A DNA stretch of 64,000 nucleotides from Neoceratodus forsteri (GCA_016271365.2 CM057451.1:369107501-369171500), one strand, 5' to 3'; numbered from the stretch's first letter, positions 44,280-56,837 are shown. A program made the numbers and translations. The notes: a model not told the origin generated them from the sequence alone.

Positions 44280-45830
44280 ATATGGATCTAACAATTACAC
44301 CAGCAGATAAGTGGGGATCAGTAGTGATAAGGCACACCACTAAATACATTGGTGAAATAGAAAGACAATTGCTGGACACTACGTATTTACAGGAGGTTGA
44401 GGAGGACCACCACCATATGCTTAAAAGGGAAACTGATAGTTTCCTTATGGAAGCACTTACTGAGGCACCATTACAGGTGAGGAACATGATTACCTCACCA
44501 TTAAACATCCCATTCAGGCCAGTATACACACACTTCCAAAAATACATAAAGATTTGCAAAAGCCCACAAGTCACCCAATAGTAGCAGGTACAGGCTCACT
44601 AACAGAACCATTGTCTAAATTTGTTGACACCCATATAAAACATCATGTGATATATTTGTCATCCTTCATTAGAGATATGATGCATATATTGGGGATAATT
44701 GGGAGAAATACAAATCGAACACAAGTGGTACTTGGTATCAGTGGACATAGCCTCACTATATACTAACATACCACATGATGGTGGACTTGAGGCTCTGTCC
44801 TGTTGGTTGGAAGATGATGATACCCTTGGTATTGATAGAACCAGGTTTGTGACTGATTGTGCTGAGCATGTCCTCATTAACAATTCCTTTGTCTTTCAGG
44901 GGAATTATTACCTCCAAACTAAAGGAACGGCCATGGGAGCAACTTTTGTGCCCAGCTACATCAATCTCTATCTGGGTCTGTGGGAGAACATAGGTCAGTC
45001 CTTTTTATGATAGGATTGACATTTGGCGTCACTTTATAGATGACATTTTTATGGTGCGGCTAGGCACTAGAGGTGAATTGGATGAGTTTGTGGCATATTT
45101 GGAAAGTACCAATGAAAATCTAAAATTCTCTGTACAGTGTGAGAATGATTCAGTTTCATTCCGGGATCTAAATATTTTCAAAAATATGGATGGTACAATT
45201 CGTACAAATGTTTTTCATAAAGAAACTGACTGAAATTCTCTCCTACATGCCTCTAGCTGCCACCCATGCCATATGATTGAAAACATCCCCAAGGCCCAGT
45301 TTTTAAGGGTGAGGAGGAATTATTCTGAAGAAAGTGACATCATTCAAGGTACTGAAATGGGTCATCAATTTCTACAAAGAGGGTATAATGGTAGCTTAGT
45401 GGAAAAAGCCTTTCAGGACTCCCTTGCAGTGAAAAGAGAGGAGTTACTCACAGTTAAGCACATAGAGAGAGAGAGAGAGAGAGAGAGAGGGTGGAGGGGG
45501 AGGGAGGGAGGAGGGAGAGAGAGAGAGAGTGGTCCTCCAAGGATGCATTTTATTACTACATTTACCAGGCACACATGTGAGGCAGAAAAAGTCATAAGAG
45601 AAAATTGGGCCATGCTGCAGTCTGACCCTTATCTGCAGGAGGTCACTGCTCTTCTCCCCAGAATGGTACATAGGAGAGGTACAACTTTAAAAAAGAACCT
45701 TGCACAGTACATAGCTACCAACCAGTAGCCAGAAAGGAGGTAAAATAAACTGAATAGTAGCACAAAAAACACATGTGGTTCTTTTCCATGTGGAAATTGT
45801 AAGTTCTGCTCTTCTGTTCTAAAGTGTAGA
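44280..45830 (+). pseudogene. Penelope-like reverse transcriptase plus Cys-rich linker
   Basis: It starts with TPADKWGSVVIRHTTKYIGE and ERQLLDTTYLQEVEEDH (44290-44400). Next are SHPIVAGTGSLTEPLSKFVD (about 44570), motif A LVSVDIASLYTNIPHDGG (about 44730) and TKGTAMGATFVPSYINLYLG (about 44920). Motif C is HFIDDIFMVRLG (about 45035), with both catalytic Asp kept. The thumb has DSVSFRDLNIFKNMDGT and FHKETD, then QFLRVRRNYSEESD. Beyond the GA tract, NTCGSFPCGNCKFC (about 45755) is the Cys-rich linker found before the GIY-YIG domain. At least four frame changes or stops (44578, 45010, 45232, 45728) break it. Penelope enzymes are related to telomerase reverse transcriptase. Confidence 0.9.
45464..45531. 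repeat. GA-rich microsatellite
   Basis: (AG)n with an interrupted GGGAGG core. It lies inside the Penelope-like coding remains and probably expanded after insertion. Confidence 0.9.
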
Positions 45831-46383
45831 ACATTTCATTTATATTCTAATCTAATTTATATTCCCTTTTTTAAACTCTATTCACTGGACAGTAGCTGAA
45901 TAAGTCGTTTATATTAGCAATCTACTGAAGGCACCACGAAAGACATTTGATATAGTACCTTCTGCATACCAGTTATACTTTGCATAATGGGGTTTCTCTG
46001 GATTCTGCTAGCTCTATTACTGTATCCTGAGTGCAGTGAAAAGGATATCTCCAGAGGATGCCACACAGGGGAGCGTGTTACATCACTCGACTTACTGCAT
46101 TACTGCAACAGTCACAAGGAACTGGGTATGTATATATGACCTCCCAATGCTACAACATAACCCATGAAGCAGTTGCCATGGAGGGACTCTGAAGTGATTT
46201 ACTATCTTATAGGACCTTGCTTCAACTCTGGACAGAAAATTATTCAATGCGCCTGTCTGCAAGACTACTAATCAGTGCTCTAACAAGAGGCCAAAGCTCC
46301 ATATCCGGATGGCAAACAAAGTGGTATCAGAATAAAAAAAACAGGCAACAGCAAGAATCTTTAACCTATCTCTTGCGGCAACT

Positions 46384-47160
46384 ATGAAATTATTGGTACT
46401 ATTAATAATATGCTCAGGAAATGTAGAACTTAACCCAGGACCCCCAGAGGTCATCACTGCACCAACAAACTTAGCCAAGATCAAAGGGCTAAGCTTTCTC
46501 CATATTAATGTATGCAGTCTGTTAAAGACGATCACGATGATCCAAGCTTGGGTTAACCATACCCTACCAGATATTCAAGTAGTGTCTGAGACGTGGCTCA
46601 GGCCTGTCACAGCCAACAAAGACATAGACTTACCTAATTATCAAGTATTCAGAGCTGACCACCAAACTAGGGGTGGGGGCGTAGCGATATATGTGAAGAA
46701 CAGCCTATCTGTAACCTGCCTCGACTCATTATCCATGGTAAAGGAATTTGAATGCCTATCCCTCAAAGTGGCCCTCTCCCATACCACATCGCTGCAGCTA
46801 ATCAGCTGCTATAGGCCCCCCTCAGCTGACCTCAAGCTATTGTCCCACCTGGGTGGCCTAATCAAAAAGGGAACAGAAGAAACTATAATCATAGGAGACC
46901 TAAACCTAAACTGGCTCTCAAAGGTAGCTGCACCCTTAGTATCAATCTGCGATACACATGGGTTTACACAGCTCATAAATGAACCCACCAGAATCAACAA
47001 AAAGAATACAAGCAACAGCACACAATTAGATGTTATACTAGTGAATAAACCTCACCTTTTCTCGCATGTTGGAGTACTATTCAATGACATCAGTGACCAC
47101 TGCCTTATTGAGGGAATAAGATCAGCATGCAAGCCGTCATCCCCACCAAGCTCACAATGA
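46384..47160 (+). pseudogene. LINE ORF2 N-terminus: 2A-like leader and APE endonuclease
   Basis: 258 residues open from the Met at 46384; the frame is open back to a TAA near 46336. Residues 1-20 read MKLLVLLIICSGNVELNPGP: a hydrophobic segment followed by a 2A-like motif. Classical 2A peptides have Asp before Val-Glu; here it is Asn, so ribosome skipping may be reduced or lost. Endonuclease motifs follow: FLHINVCSLL, VVSETWLRP, RGGGVAIYVKN, LISCYRPPSADL, IIGDLNLNWLS and ISDHCLIEG. 2A-like sequences at the ORF starts of CR1- and Rex-type LINEs are documented in several animals, and in some they double as signal sequences. Confidence 0.82.
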
Positions 47161-47879
47161 GGAGATCAAAGCAAAATTCAACATTGAGGCATATCTGGAA
47201 GAGATAAACCACTCCACACGATGGCAAGAGTTTTACTTAGCAAACACAGTGGAGTTAGTGTACGAGGTGCTAAATGACATTATTACAGGTGCCTTAATAT
47301 CCATGCTCCAATTTCTAAGGTGCGCATCAAAAATAAAACCTACCAATGGTTCACTCCTGACCTTAAAGCCACCCTTCTTGGCAGAGACAAGTTATGGAAA
47401 AAGGCATGAAAACTAAGATATCAACTGATTGGGAGCTGTTCAAAAAGCCAGGAATATCTGTACCAGGAAAGTACAAGATGCTAAGGCTGCTTATTATATG
47501 TCTGAACTACACTCCTCCTGCCACAACCTGCCAAGTTCTGGAACACCATAAAAGACATAACAGAATACGATCCAAGTAACACACTCCCAGCTAAATACAC
47601 AATGGCAAGGGAACCATCTCTGATTGACTGGAAGTCCTGGAATCATTCAACAATCACTTTACAACTGCTGGTCTAGCATTCAACACCTCTCCGGCTAACC
47701 AAATACGTTCCCAGTTAGGTATCAAGAACACTGAAGCACGGGTAACAGAGTCCACCTTCTCCTTCATACCAGCCATCCCTCAGGCAGGTGGAAGAATTAA
47801 TATCACAGCTGGACACCAAAAAAAGTGCAGGTGCAGACTCCCTTGATCCCTATTTTTAAAAAATTGCCATACAAGTATT

Positions 47880-48770
47880 AGCAGTGCCAATAATACACCT
47901 ATTTAACCTCTCACTACAACTAGGATCTATTCCATTGATCTGGAAAACAGCCCAAGTTATCCCGCTACTGAAAGCAGGGGACCCTATGGACCTCAACAAC
48001 TACAGGCCACTCTCTATCCTCCCTATGCTATCCAAGCTGCTAGAAAAAATCTTAAGCACCCAACTAAGAGGATATCTTGAAGAGGCTAATCTTTTAAATT
48101 CAGCACCACCTGGGTTTAGAACCAACCACAGCACCATCACAGCCCTGGCTAAAGTAACCAATGATTGGCAACTCAAACTGAACAAACAAAGAAAATTGTG
48201 TCTGTGCTGTATTTTTAGACCTGAGTAAGGCATTTGATACGGTCGACCATGAACTGCTCCTCTCCTCCCTGAAATCCATAGAACTCGACTCAACCTCCAT
48301 TAGATGGTTCAATAACTATCTCACTGGAAGGACCCAGCAGGTGAAGGCTGAAGGAGACCTATCACCACTCAAATCTCTCCAAAGAGGAGTTCCCCAAGGA
48401 TCCATCCTCGGCCCAATCCTATTTGCCATCTATATCAATAGCATCGACAATAACCTCACCAAAGCCACTGTACACCTGTTTGCAGATGATACAGTATTGT
48501 ATGTCAGTCACCCCTCTCCCGTAACAGCATGCATAGAGCTACAAGCAGAATTCAACCTATTACAACACCAACTAATGGAAAAAAAACTCCTGCTAAATGC
48601 AAAAAAAAAACAAAGGCAACGTTTTTCTGCCCCCCAAACACAAGCCGGACACTCCTTCCCAAACAATCTCCCCCACATATCCACTGTCCTTGGTGAAAAT
48701 CTTGAATGTGTTACAAAATTAAAATATCTGGTGGTCTGGGTAGACAGTAGACTCGACACTTAGATCATCT
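47880..48770 (+). pseudogene. LINE ORF2 reverse transcriptase (2A-bearing element)
   Basis: It starts at about 47884 with MPIIHLFNLSLQLGSIPLIW, then TAQVIPLLKAGDPMDLNNYR and PLSILPMLSKLLEKILSTQL. After a shift near 48228 come FLDLSKAFDTVDHELLLSSL (motif A Asp), RGVPQGSILGPILFAIYIN (about 48385) and VHLFADDTVLYVS (catalytic site, about 48475). Motifs are intact but the frame is broken, and the A-run at 48600 adds another slip. The region 48770-49260 still has tail-like pieces such as LYHRALRFITDLPL. It belongs with the endonuclease upstream. Confidence 0.85.
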
Positions 48771-49910
48771 GGAAGACCTGCTTAAAAAACTCCGTCAGAA
48801 GCTTGGGCTGTATTACAGAATAAAGTACTTTCACAAGTGATTCTAAAAGAAGCTGGTCGAGGCCACATTTCTATCAGAATTAAATTATGCAGATTTCCTA
48901 TATGGTCATTGCCCCAACTCATATCTGAGCAAACTGGACACACTTTACCATAGAGCCTTGAGGTTTATTACAGATCTTCCTCTCAGCACTCACCACTGCT
49001 CGCTTTATGCTGCAGTTGGATGGACCTCGCTCCAATTTAGAAGAGACAGGAATGCCACACTATGGACTTATAGAGCGATATCAAAGATGCTACCAAATTA
49101 CGTCTCAGACTGCTTCACACAAATCACATCAAGTAAATATGCCCTAAGAAGTCTAAACTCCATCATGCTTAAAGTTCCCAAATTAAATTCTCGATATGGT
49201 AGATCTGCTGTCAGCTGTCTTATCTGCCTTATGGAATACGATGCAGAAGACCCTGAAAGTGAATAGATACATCTCATTTACATCCTTTAAATATCTGTAT
49301 TCGAGGCTTATCAAAGAAAAATGTAATTGTTTCCACAAACAGTAGAGTATTCCTAATCTTATCCATCTCCCTCCCCAGATGGCCAACTCACGGAAGGTAT
49401 CCAGCTTTACTGAGAGTCACCACAACTCACACTCCATGCACCCCTCCTTTCCATCCACCTCCCTTAATCCCTTGTCATATATCACAGCCCTATACCCTGT
49501 TATACAAACCCCCAGTGCTGCCCTCCTGCCTTCTTCATAAGGCCCACAGTTTATCCGTTCCACAGTATAGGCCCCACCATCTTCCTCCTCCCCACCAGCC
49601 AGGCACACCACTTCCCACTCCCCTTCCCCGCACCCCTTATTACCACGACACCTGAATTTAATGTATAGTCTGATTAGAATGTATCCTTAGACTGTGTGTA
49701 TACTGAATATTCTATGTAGTATCCTAGAGTGTGTGTATGTTGAATATTTTTTATGTATCTATGTAAATTGAACCTTGACCTTACCAGGTCCATCTTGCAA
49801 ATGAGCTGTGCTCAACGATGTTCGCCTGGATAAATAAAGATTTGATTGATTGATTGACTGATTTACATCCACTAATGCAGACAAAACTTATGGGATGTGA
49901 ACATTTTTAT

Positions 49911-50190
49911 GTTGTCTTGTGCACACGCAAGCAACATGTTGTGGCAGTAGGAGATCAGTAGGAGAAATGCAGAGGTGTGTCAGTTTTGGTGAATGCAGGG
50001 CACTCTTTAGAAGGTGCATCCCTCATTCACCAATTAGCGAGCATGCTGGCGGTGACACAGGCGTTTTTCAGTGCCACCAACTTAAAACGATTTTGCCGCT
50101 GCAATCAGAGTCAATTTCATCATGCAGCGGCACCAATGACACGCCTCCGCTAAATGCCTTGCCTGGTGTAAAATAATAAACATGGCGGCT
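49911..50190 (-). mobile_element. Hairpin-mosaic right-end fragment (copy 4)
   Basis: GTTGTCTTGTGCACACGCAA at 49911 and the following about 250 bp match the inverse of the right end of copy 1 (19000-19230). Shared landmarks are GCAGAGGTGTGTCAG, AGGTGCATCCCTCATTC and GAGCATGCTGG. It is preceded by ATTTTTAT, as in copy 3. The rest of the element is not adjacent. Confidence 0.65.
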
Positions 50191-52239
50191 GCTCCACCAC
50201 TCGCCTCTCGCAATCACTAGTTTTATTATATTCTTATACTGTATCTATGACTTGGCAACATTTTAATCTTCTGGTCTCGTGATGTGTCAGAAGGAAGTTT
50301 GAGTGCAGCTCATTCACACTATCAAGCTGATTGCTTTGGCGTGGCTTTATACAGTACTCGCTTTGGGGACTTGCTCAGTTAGTCATGTTTCGCTGGTGAA
50401 CACTGATGTTATCAGTATCATTTTAAAAGCAGACATGCCAAGAAAAAGATGCATGTCACTGAGATGGACTACTAAATATAGCTGACCATATATTCCTTAA
50501 ATGCACCAGATATTTTTATTTTATCATGTTACAGTGTTGCACAATGGGTTCCCCTGACACTGTCATGTTCTACTAGGCTGACTTGGGCTATGGTTTGAAA
50601 AACTAAATCCTTCCTGTTTCTGTGTTGTTGTTGTTGTTAGTTGATTAGCAAGCAAACCTTATGATCACGTCTTCTGTGTGCCAGCGCTTTTCTGCTGCCT
50701 TGCTGTGTTCCATCCATCTGCTTCAGAACACAGTTGCTGGGTGCTTTCGGAGACAGTACTGTACATCACTGGTTGAACAATAAGGGCACAAGCTGATGTT
50801 TTACATAGCCAATTAATTCAACGAATTGTAGATACAGGAGCAAAGCCAAGATGGCTTCCCTTAGACTGGGGCTGAATTTAACCTGAAAAAGAGTGTCACT
50901 AGAAACACTGCAGTGGAGAGGAAGAACCTGATCACTATCTGCAGGTAAAATGGAAATAAAAAAAGGATTTGTAGTATTGTCACCTTTAGAATATATTGTG
51001 CATAAGTATCCTGTTTGCGTTTGACAAGGAAGCAGATTGTGAGTATGCAGCAGCTTGTTTTATTATAAGGACTATACAGGCAGCATATTTCCCTTGTACA
51101 AGGATTGTTTTACAGTATGAGGGAAAGTATCAGTGCTCTGGTTTCATGCACACTGCACTGTAGTTCAGCATTCAGTTTTGTCTGCATTTGATGTTCTTTA
51201 TTACACATTAGCAGGTGTACAACAACTCCCCAAGCAAAATCCCCAACTCTGAACAAAAAAATGCCAGGTCAAGCAAGGATTTTCCTGTGAAAAGATACCC
51301 TTCTACACAAATTCTGTTTTTGCCTGCTAACTTGAATTTTAACCAGTGAAGGTGGCTTGTGATTTTCTATCCCATAGTGATAGAAATATTTGTCTTTCTA
51401 AGGTTGTACACATTAACAATTACCACATTCACACAGTTGTCAGTAAAAATAATGTGAAATGAAATTCAGAAAAATTGTTGTGGAATAACAGGAGTATAGT
51501 AGAATAACAGCAGGAATGGGATTTATGGTCTGAATTGCTCTGCTGTAATTCTGCACACATTAGAATTCTGATAAATGCATGCATGTCATATCAAAGCATG
51601 TTATATTAATTACTGAAAAGACTCTGGAGGAAAACAAGACATTTTGTAATGACTAATACACAAGACTGTGGCACAGTGTATTATCACGTACTACCATGCC
51701 TCAGGTGCACTGTAAGGCAGGAGGTGGAACTGAGTATCTTTAACCACTGGTAGTGATGTCCATAATATATATCACACCTTGCAGTCTATTATTGCGTTTA
51801 TAAAATGATGTACAGTTGAAGAGAAATGGCTGGGCTTGGTCATTAGTTCAGACCTATGGTGATACACTGAAACATCATCAATGATTAGTCATTGCTTCAG
51901 CCTATTGGCTTTCTGGGTTTATGCTGTCCGTAGTATAATTAGTGTAACAGCACACTTTTGGTGGTTGAGAAAGCATGAGGCAAAGATAAACTTAATCTCC
52001 CATCCACATAAGGAGAGCTGATACTGTATCTTAAAATCTTGGCATGTGATACTACTTAAAGCAGCAGTGCATATAGTGGTGACAATTTTGACTTAAACTT
52101 TTTTATTGTATTTTAGACCACCTCTTACCTACCGACTTGTATTACATAGAGAATAATATATGGAGTGGTGTGTGTAACAAGATTTTACACACACTCTTGT
52201 TGTGAATGCTACATAAACCCCGAGGGTATAAAATGCATA
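50191..52239. other. No recognisable feature
   Basis: About 2 kb of AT-rich sequence with no supported gene, repeat family or structure. A TATAAAA occurs at 52227-52233 just before the first 143-bp unit; no evidence shows that it acts as a promoter. Confidence 0.5.
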
Positions 52240-53825
52240 AAAGGCAGGAGCCCAGTATAAGGGCAGCCTGCAGCGCAGGGACGAACAGAACGAGCGAGTG
52301 AGTGAGAGAGGGGGAGATTCCGAGCTTAACGGAGCTCTGTTGGGACTGCTAAGGATTTCTTTGTGGGCAGAAAAAGGTGCCAACACCAGCAGGAGTCCGG
52401 TACAAAAGGACAGCCTACAGTGTCGGGAGAAATAGAATGAGCGTGTGAGAGAGGGGGACTCGGGAGTGAACGAGCTCAGTGGAGCTCTGCTGGGACTTTA
52501 GAGTTGCCCACCCCCCCATCCAGGGTCCTCTGTGGTCCTATATTACAGCAGGGTCTCTGGAGTGGAGACAAAGCAATGATTTGATGCTTTTAGGATTGCT
52601 GTAATAATACAGATTTAGTTGTTCTGTTTATTTCTCTAACTGAGCTAAGTACTGAGCTATACTGTTATAATTGCTGTAATAATATACATTTATTTGTTTT
52701 GTTTATTTCTCTAACTGAGCTGAGTAATAAATTTGGTAGAAAAATTCCAAAAAATGACTGTTTTACGAGCGTGTGTTGCGCAGTTGCTACATACGCTCGT
52801 AATTTCGTGTATTTGCAGTATTTTCACTCCAGACTTTCAACACTGGCATTTTTTGCACACCTCCTTACGAACACTACAACTGACATTTTTAACATCCTGG
52901 CTAAAATGTGTTTTCACACTTCCAGCACAGAATAGTGTGGTCACTGTGGAAAATCAGTGTTCAGGACACATTAAGAAAACCACAGTGACACACTTCATGA
53001 GCAGAGGTCCTAAAATGCCTATGTTGAAAATGTTGTGATGAAAGTCCATAAAATGACTGTGTTACAAGAGTGCATTGTGCAGTTTCACACACCGTTGTAA
53101 CTTTGCAAATTAGTAATATTTTCCATGAGATTTTCAACACTGCCATTTTCACAACTCCTTATGAACAGTACAGCTGTCATTTTCACATCAATGTGTTTTC
53201 ATGCTTCAGGCATAGAATAGCGCAGTCACTTTGAGAAATCACTGTTTGGGACAGATTAGGATTGAGCAGTGGAGAGGGGTGTGACTGAGTTCAACTGAGC
53301 TCTGTCAGGACTGCTCGGATTTCTTTGTGGACAGAAAAAGGTGCCAATGCAGGCAGGAACCCTAGTACAAAGGGCAGCCTGCAGCGTCAGGAGAAACAGA
53401 ATGGCAGTGAGAGAGGAGAATGAGTGAGCTCAGCGGAGCAGTGGCAGGACTGCTGCGTATTTCTTTGTGAGCAGACAAAGACGCCAATGCAAGCAGGAGC
53501 CCAGTACAAAAGGGCAGCCTGCAGCGTCGGGAAAATAGAATGAGTGAGTGAGATGGGGGAGTGAGCGAGCTCAATGAAGCTCTGCTGGGACTTTACAGTT
53601 GCCCACCCTCCCAGCCAGGGTCCTCTGTGGTCTTATATTACAGCAGGGTCTCTGGAGTGGAGACAAAGCAATGATTGGATACTTTAGGATTGCTGTACTA
53701 ATACAAATTTAGTTCTGTTTCTTTCTCTAACTGAGCTAAGTACTGAGCTATACTGTTATGATTGCTGTAATAATACATATTTATTTTTTCTGTTTATTTC
53801 TCTAACTGAGCTGAGTAATACTTGG
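52240..53825. repeat. Hairpin-mosaic internal fragment: 143-bp and 298-bp units plus AT block (copy 5)
   Basis: 143-bp-family units lie at 52240-52495 and 53270-53585 (landmark GATTTCTTTGTGGGCAGA or variants). An AT block at 52500-52735 and again at 53590-53825 contains AGGGTCCTCTGTGGTC and TTTCTCTAACTGAGCTGAGT. Diverged 298-bp units lie at 52735-53260 (hairpin ACGAGCGTGTG with CATACGCTCGT). Order and orientation match copy 3 at 57640-58800. Both ends are missing. Confidence 0.75.
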
Positions 53826-56042
53826 AGTGCAATAGGTTTCTAACTGGGCTACGTGAACTATATGAAAGCCGAGAACAAAAGTATGGTAGCTGAGGAGTGA
53901 AAAACATACAAGGAGGCTTTAGGATTGTTACAGTAATACAGTATCTAACAGATGAGATTTGAGACTGAATTACCCTGGTCAGCAAGGGGTCATTAGGGGG
54001 ACTAGTGTGGGCGGGGACATGAATTTGAGTAAATAGGGGCATATTGGTTGTAGTAGGGTACAGAACCTGGGAATAAGAGCCCGTAACATAAGATGGGGGC
54101 CAAAATGGGGCAGGTCCTACATGTCAATAGGGCAGGCATGTTTGGAAGGATGGAGGGGTGTACAGGGTGTGGGTCTGCCATGATTCTGGACTTGGCTTGG
54201 AGAGGGGGGTCTGTATGGTCTGTAGATGACTGGCTACTTTGAGGGAGGAACTGTGGAGGTTAAGGAGGAATGTAAGTGGCAGGGCAGATGAGTATGGTAG
54301 GCATCCTGAGAGGGTGAATAGGGGATAGCAAAGGGGGACAGAGGAAGAACAACTAGGGACTGAAACCGACTCCAGTATCAGAGAAAGTGGCAGAAAAGAG
54401 AGGAGAAGGGAGGGGGTGCCCGAGGTGAGGGTGCAGGGACTCCAGATGGGGGAGGAAGAGACCCCGAGGAGTACGGGGGCGATCAGAGCTGTGGGTAGGG
54501 AGGGTCAGGGGTGGCATGGAGGGAAACAAGTAGGAGGGGTGAACTGATATGGGAAGAGATGTAGGACAGGTGTAGTGTGTGTGTTTTGGGGAAAGAGAAC
54601 TGGAAAACTCAAAAAACAAGCAACCGTTATAAATGCAAATTGAAGTTGTTGCAGTTTTCTGGTGGCCCATTTTGGGTATTTTTTAATGCTGTTTAGTGTC
54701 TAGAATGTGATCTAAAACAAGTTTCTTAGATTTAGGAACCTTCCCCAGCCCTCCTAATGTTTCTCTCTTGGGTTAAAGCTGCAGCAGTGTTTCTGCAACC
54801 ATGATGTAGAACGAAAGTTACTCACAATAGCGTGCTACTTCTCAGTCTGGAACCCATTACCAGCCTGCATCTCAGGCTTCAAAGTTTCCCAGTTGCATTA
54901 GCTGAATTATTCACTGGTTCTACTTGTCTCAGTTTATTTGCAATGTTTGCATTTTCAGTAGGGGTGGGTGGACTTGCCCTCCCAATATCAGGACCCCGCC
55001 TGATCCTAATAATGCCCAGCAGACCCAGATCAATAAGGAGCAACCCGCTCCATATCGAATCCAAGTCCATAAGTAGATGCTCTATAAAAGTGTTTTTTTT
55101 TTCCCCAACAAGAACAGCACTTGATGCAGAGTGAAAGAGACAGGGAGAGGGATAGAGAGAGAGAGTAACACCACGCTGTCATCACATTACAGCACTGAGG
55201 AAAGGTATCATTGCTTGGTTGGGGCTGTGGTGGGTCGATGGTGGAGAAAGGCATACTGCAAGAGACCGCCTGACCAGTGCAGACAGAGGTGAATGTCAGA
55301 AGGGAAAGAGTCTTGGCAGTGTGGTAGCTCACCAATTAAGCATAGCCATGAGGTGAATGAGGTGGAAGATTACATTTTATTTGAAGAAAATAAGTGAATT
55401 ACTTAACTTGATTAGGCACTAGTAGGCAAGTGGAGAAAGAACAAAAATGCTAACTTTTCTCTGCATGAGAGAGCCTCATTCTGACATGTTGTGTGTCAAA
55501 AGGGGGGAGCATAGAGAAAGAAGATGTGGAGACAAAACTAACAGTTGCAAGCACACCATTAGCAAACAGAAACAGGTCAAAAAGTATCAGGCTAAACAAG
55601 TACAATCTGATGTAACCTCCCCTACCTTTCTATCTGCACGCCCACTCATAAGTGGGGCCGCCTAAGGGATATAGGTTGGCACCTGGGTTTGTGGTTAGAA
55701 TTGGCTTGGCAAGTGGCATGGTGCCTCCACCTATGGGGATCTTTATGTAGAAATTGATAGGTGGAGATTATTGGGATGAGAAGACCCCAGGGGCGAATGA
55801 GTCCCGACGCTATATGGAGGGCCTTATCACCCCTGGAAGGTCCATTATATCCCATAATGCCCACCCTGGAGAGTATTATTACACTTAGATAATGAGTTAG
55901 AGATGCCATTTTTGGGAAGAATATATAAGAAAAAAATTTACATATAAAAAATAAGCAAAAACTAAGAAGAAGTAATGTTTGTTGTAAAGTAGTTCCTATA
56001 GTGTGAAGTGCTGGAATCACCACAGGAGGTCACTGTTGTGTA
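53826..56042. other. No recognisable feature; purine-rich stretches
   Basis: G/A-rich sequence around 54000-54560 and a short GA tract near 55130-55170. No gene or known repeat was identified. Confidence 0.5.
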
Positions 56043-56439
56043 TTTTTATGTTGATTGTGCACATGCGCAAGAAACATATTGTGGCAGGTTGCCAGAAGCA
56101 GGTTGTGCAGGCACAGCACTGTTGTGGCCAATGCCCCCACAGCCTTTAAAAGCTTGGCCCCCTTTCCCCAATGCCGTGGCGCGCTGCTGCTGACACTAGT
56201 TCAGCCAGCGTGCCACAACCTTGTAAAGTTTCAGCCACTGCAATCAGGGGCCACCTCGTCATTGCAGCGTAAGTCATTCTGCTGCAATGAGGGAGCGACC
56301 CGTCATTGCTGGGCCGAACCTTGTAACAGTGATATTGTTTGTGAACCGAGCGGCGGCTTGCCGCCGTGTTCCTAAACATATATCTCCCTGTTGAGGGTGC
56401 CCAATTCCCCTAGCATGTGCCCCCACCGTGTTTGTTTGC

Positions 56440-56690
56440 CGGCGGGAGCCCCAATCCCGTCTGCTTCAGTGCTCGAGTGATTAACCCGATGGGGAGCCAC
56501 TCCCCGTCAGCATTATGTAACACCCCCACACTTTTGTTTGTGTGCCGATGGGGGTGCCCAATTCCCATCGGCATAATATAACCCCCCTTTTGTTGTGAGC
56601 CCTACGGGGTGTCCAATTCCCCGTCGACTACAGCTGCCTCCCAAAAAATCTGTTGGCATGCTGGGAGCCCACCCCAGTGTGCCACATGCT
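56440..56690. repeat. GC hairpins with covarying stems (copy 3)
   Basis: GCCGATGGG at about 56543 pairs with CCCATCGGC around a loop containing GGTGCCCAATT. ACGGGG (about 56604) pairs with CCCCGT around TGTCCAATT. GGCATGCTGGG (56655) pairs with CCCAGTGTGCC with G-U type pairs. The loops equal those of copies 1 and 2b in inverse, but the stem sequences differ. Confidence 0.65.
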
Positions 56691-56736
56691 CTTAAAAAAA
56701 ACAAAAACGGTCCTGCAATGTTTTTTGTTTTTTACC

Positions 56737-56837
56737 CTGTCAAAAAGAAAACAGTCCCTCGCGGTCTCCCTACCCCCTCCCACAACCTCGCCCACCCCTG
56801 TGCCCCTGCCTCCCACACCCCCTCACCCCATACTTAC
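56737..56837 (-). promoter_or_regulatory. Splice-like pair in mosaic copy 3
   Basis: On the minus strand GAG|GTAAGTATGG begins at 56837 and a T-rich tract with ACAG ends at 56737; implied intron 101 bp. Fourth occurrence of the conserved pair. Confidence 0.45.

Larger units (their letters stand above)
43330..45850 (+). mobile_element. Penelope-like retroelement (Neptune-like), coding remains
   Basis: The plus-strand N-terminal region has a charged helix (NFECKLKEAMQKQGTKMKNE, about 43395) and LHRLTRNLNLEGFFAKQD (about 43995). The reverse transcriptase and a Cys-rich linker follow. The order and motifs are those of Penelope-like elements. A GIY-YIG endonuclease would be expected after the linker; the sequence after about 45850 does not show one, so the element is 3'-truncated or too decayed. 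A GA-rich microsatellite (45464-45531) lies within the coding part. No hammerhead motif was found next to it. Confidence 0.85.
46330..49855 (+). mobile_element. CR1-group LINE with N-terminal 2A-like peptide
   Basis: A nearly complete ORF2 region of a CR1/L2/Rex-group LINE, plus strand, from a hydrophobic start with a 2A motif through endonuclease and reverse transcriptase. The 3' end is TTTGATTGATTGATTGACTG at about 49835-49855. The 480 bp upstream (45850-46330) may be its 5' UTR but have no recognised features. The family differs from the esterase CR1 and from both L2 copies. Frameshifts occur in the linker (47160-47880) and the reverse transcriptase (48230, 48600, 48765). Confidence 0.85.

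Noticed and set aside
52227..52233. TATAAAA as a promoter for the downstream satellite
   Set aside because: A single match in AT-rich DNA without a conserved counterpart in copy 3; insufficient support.
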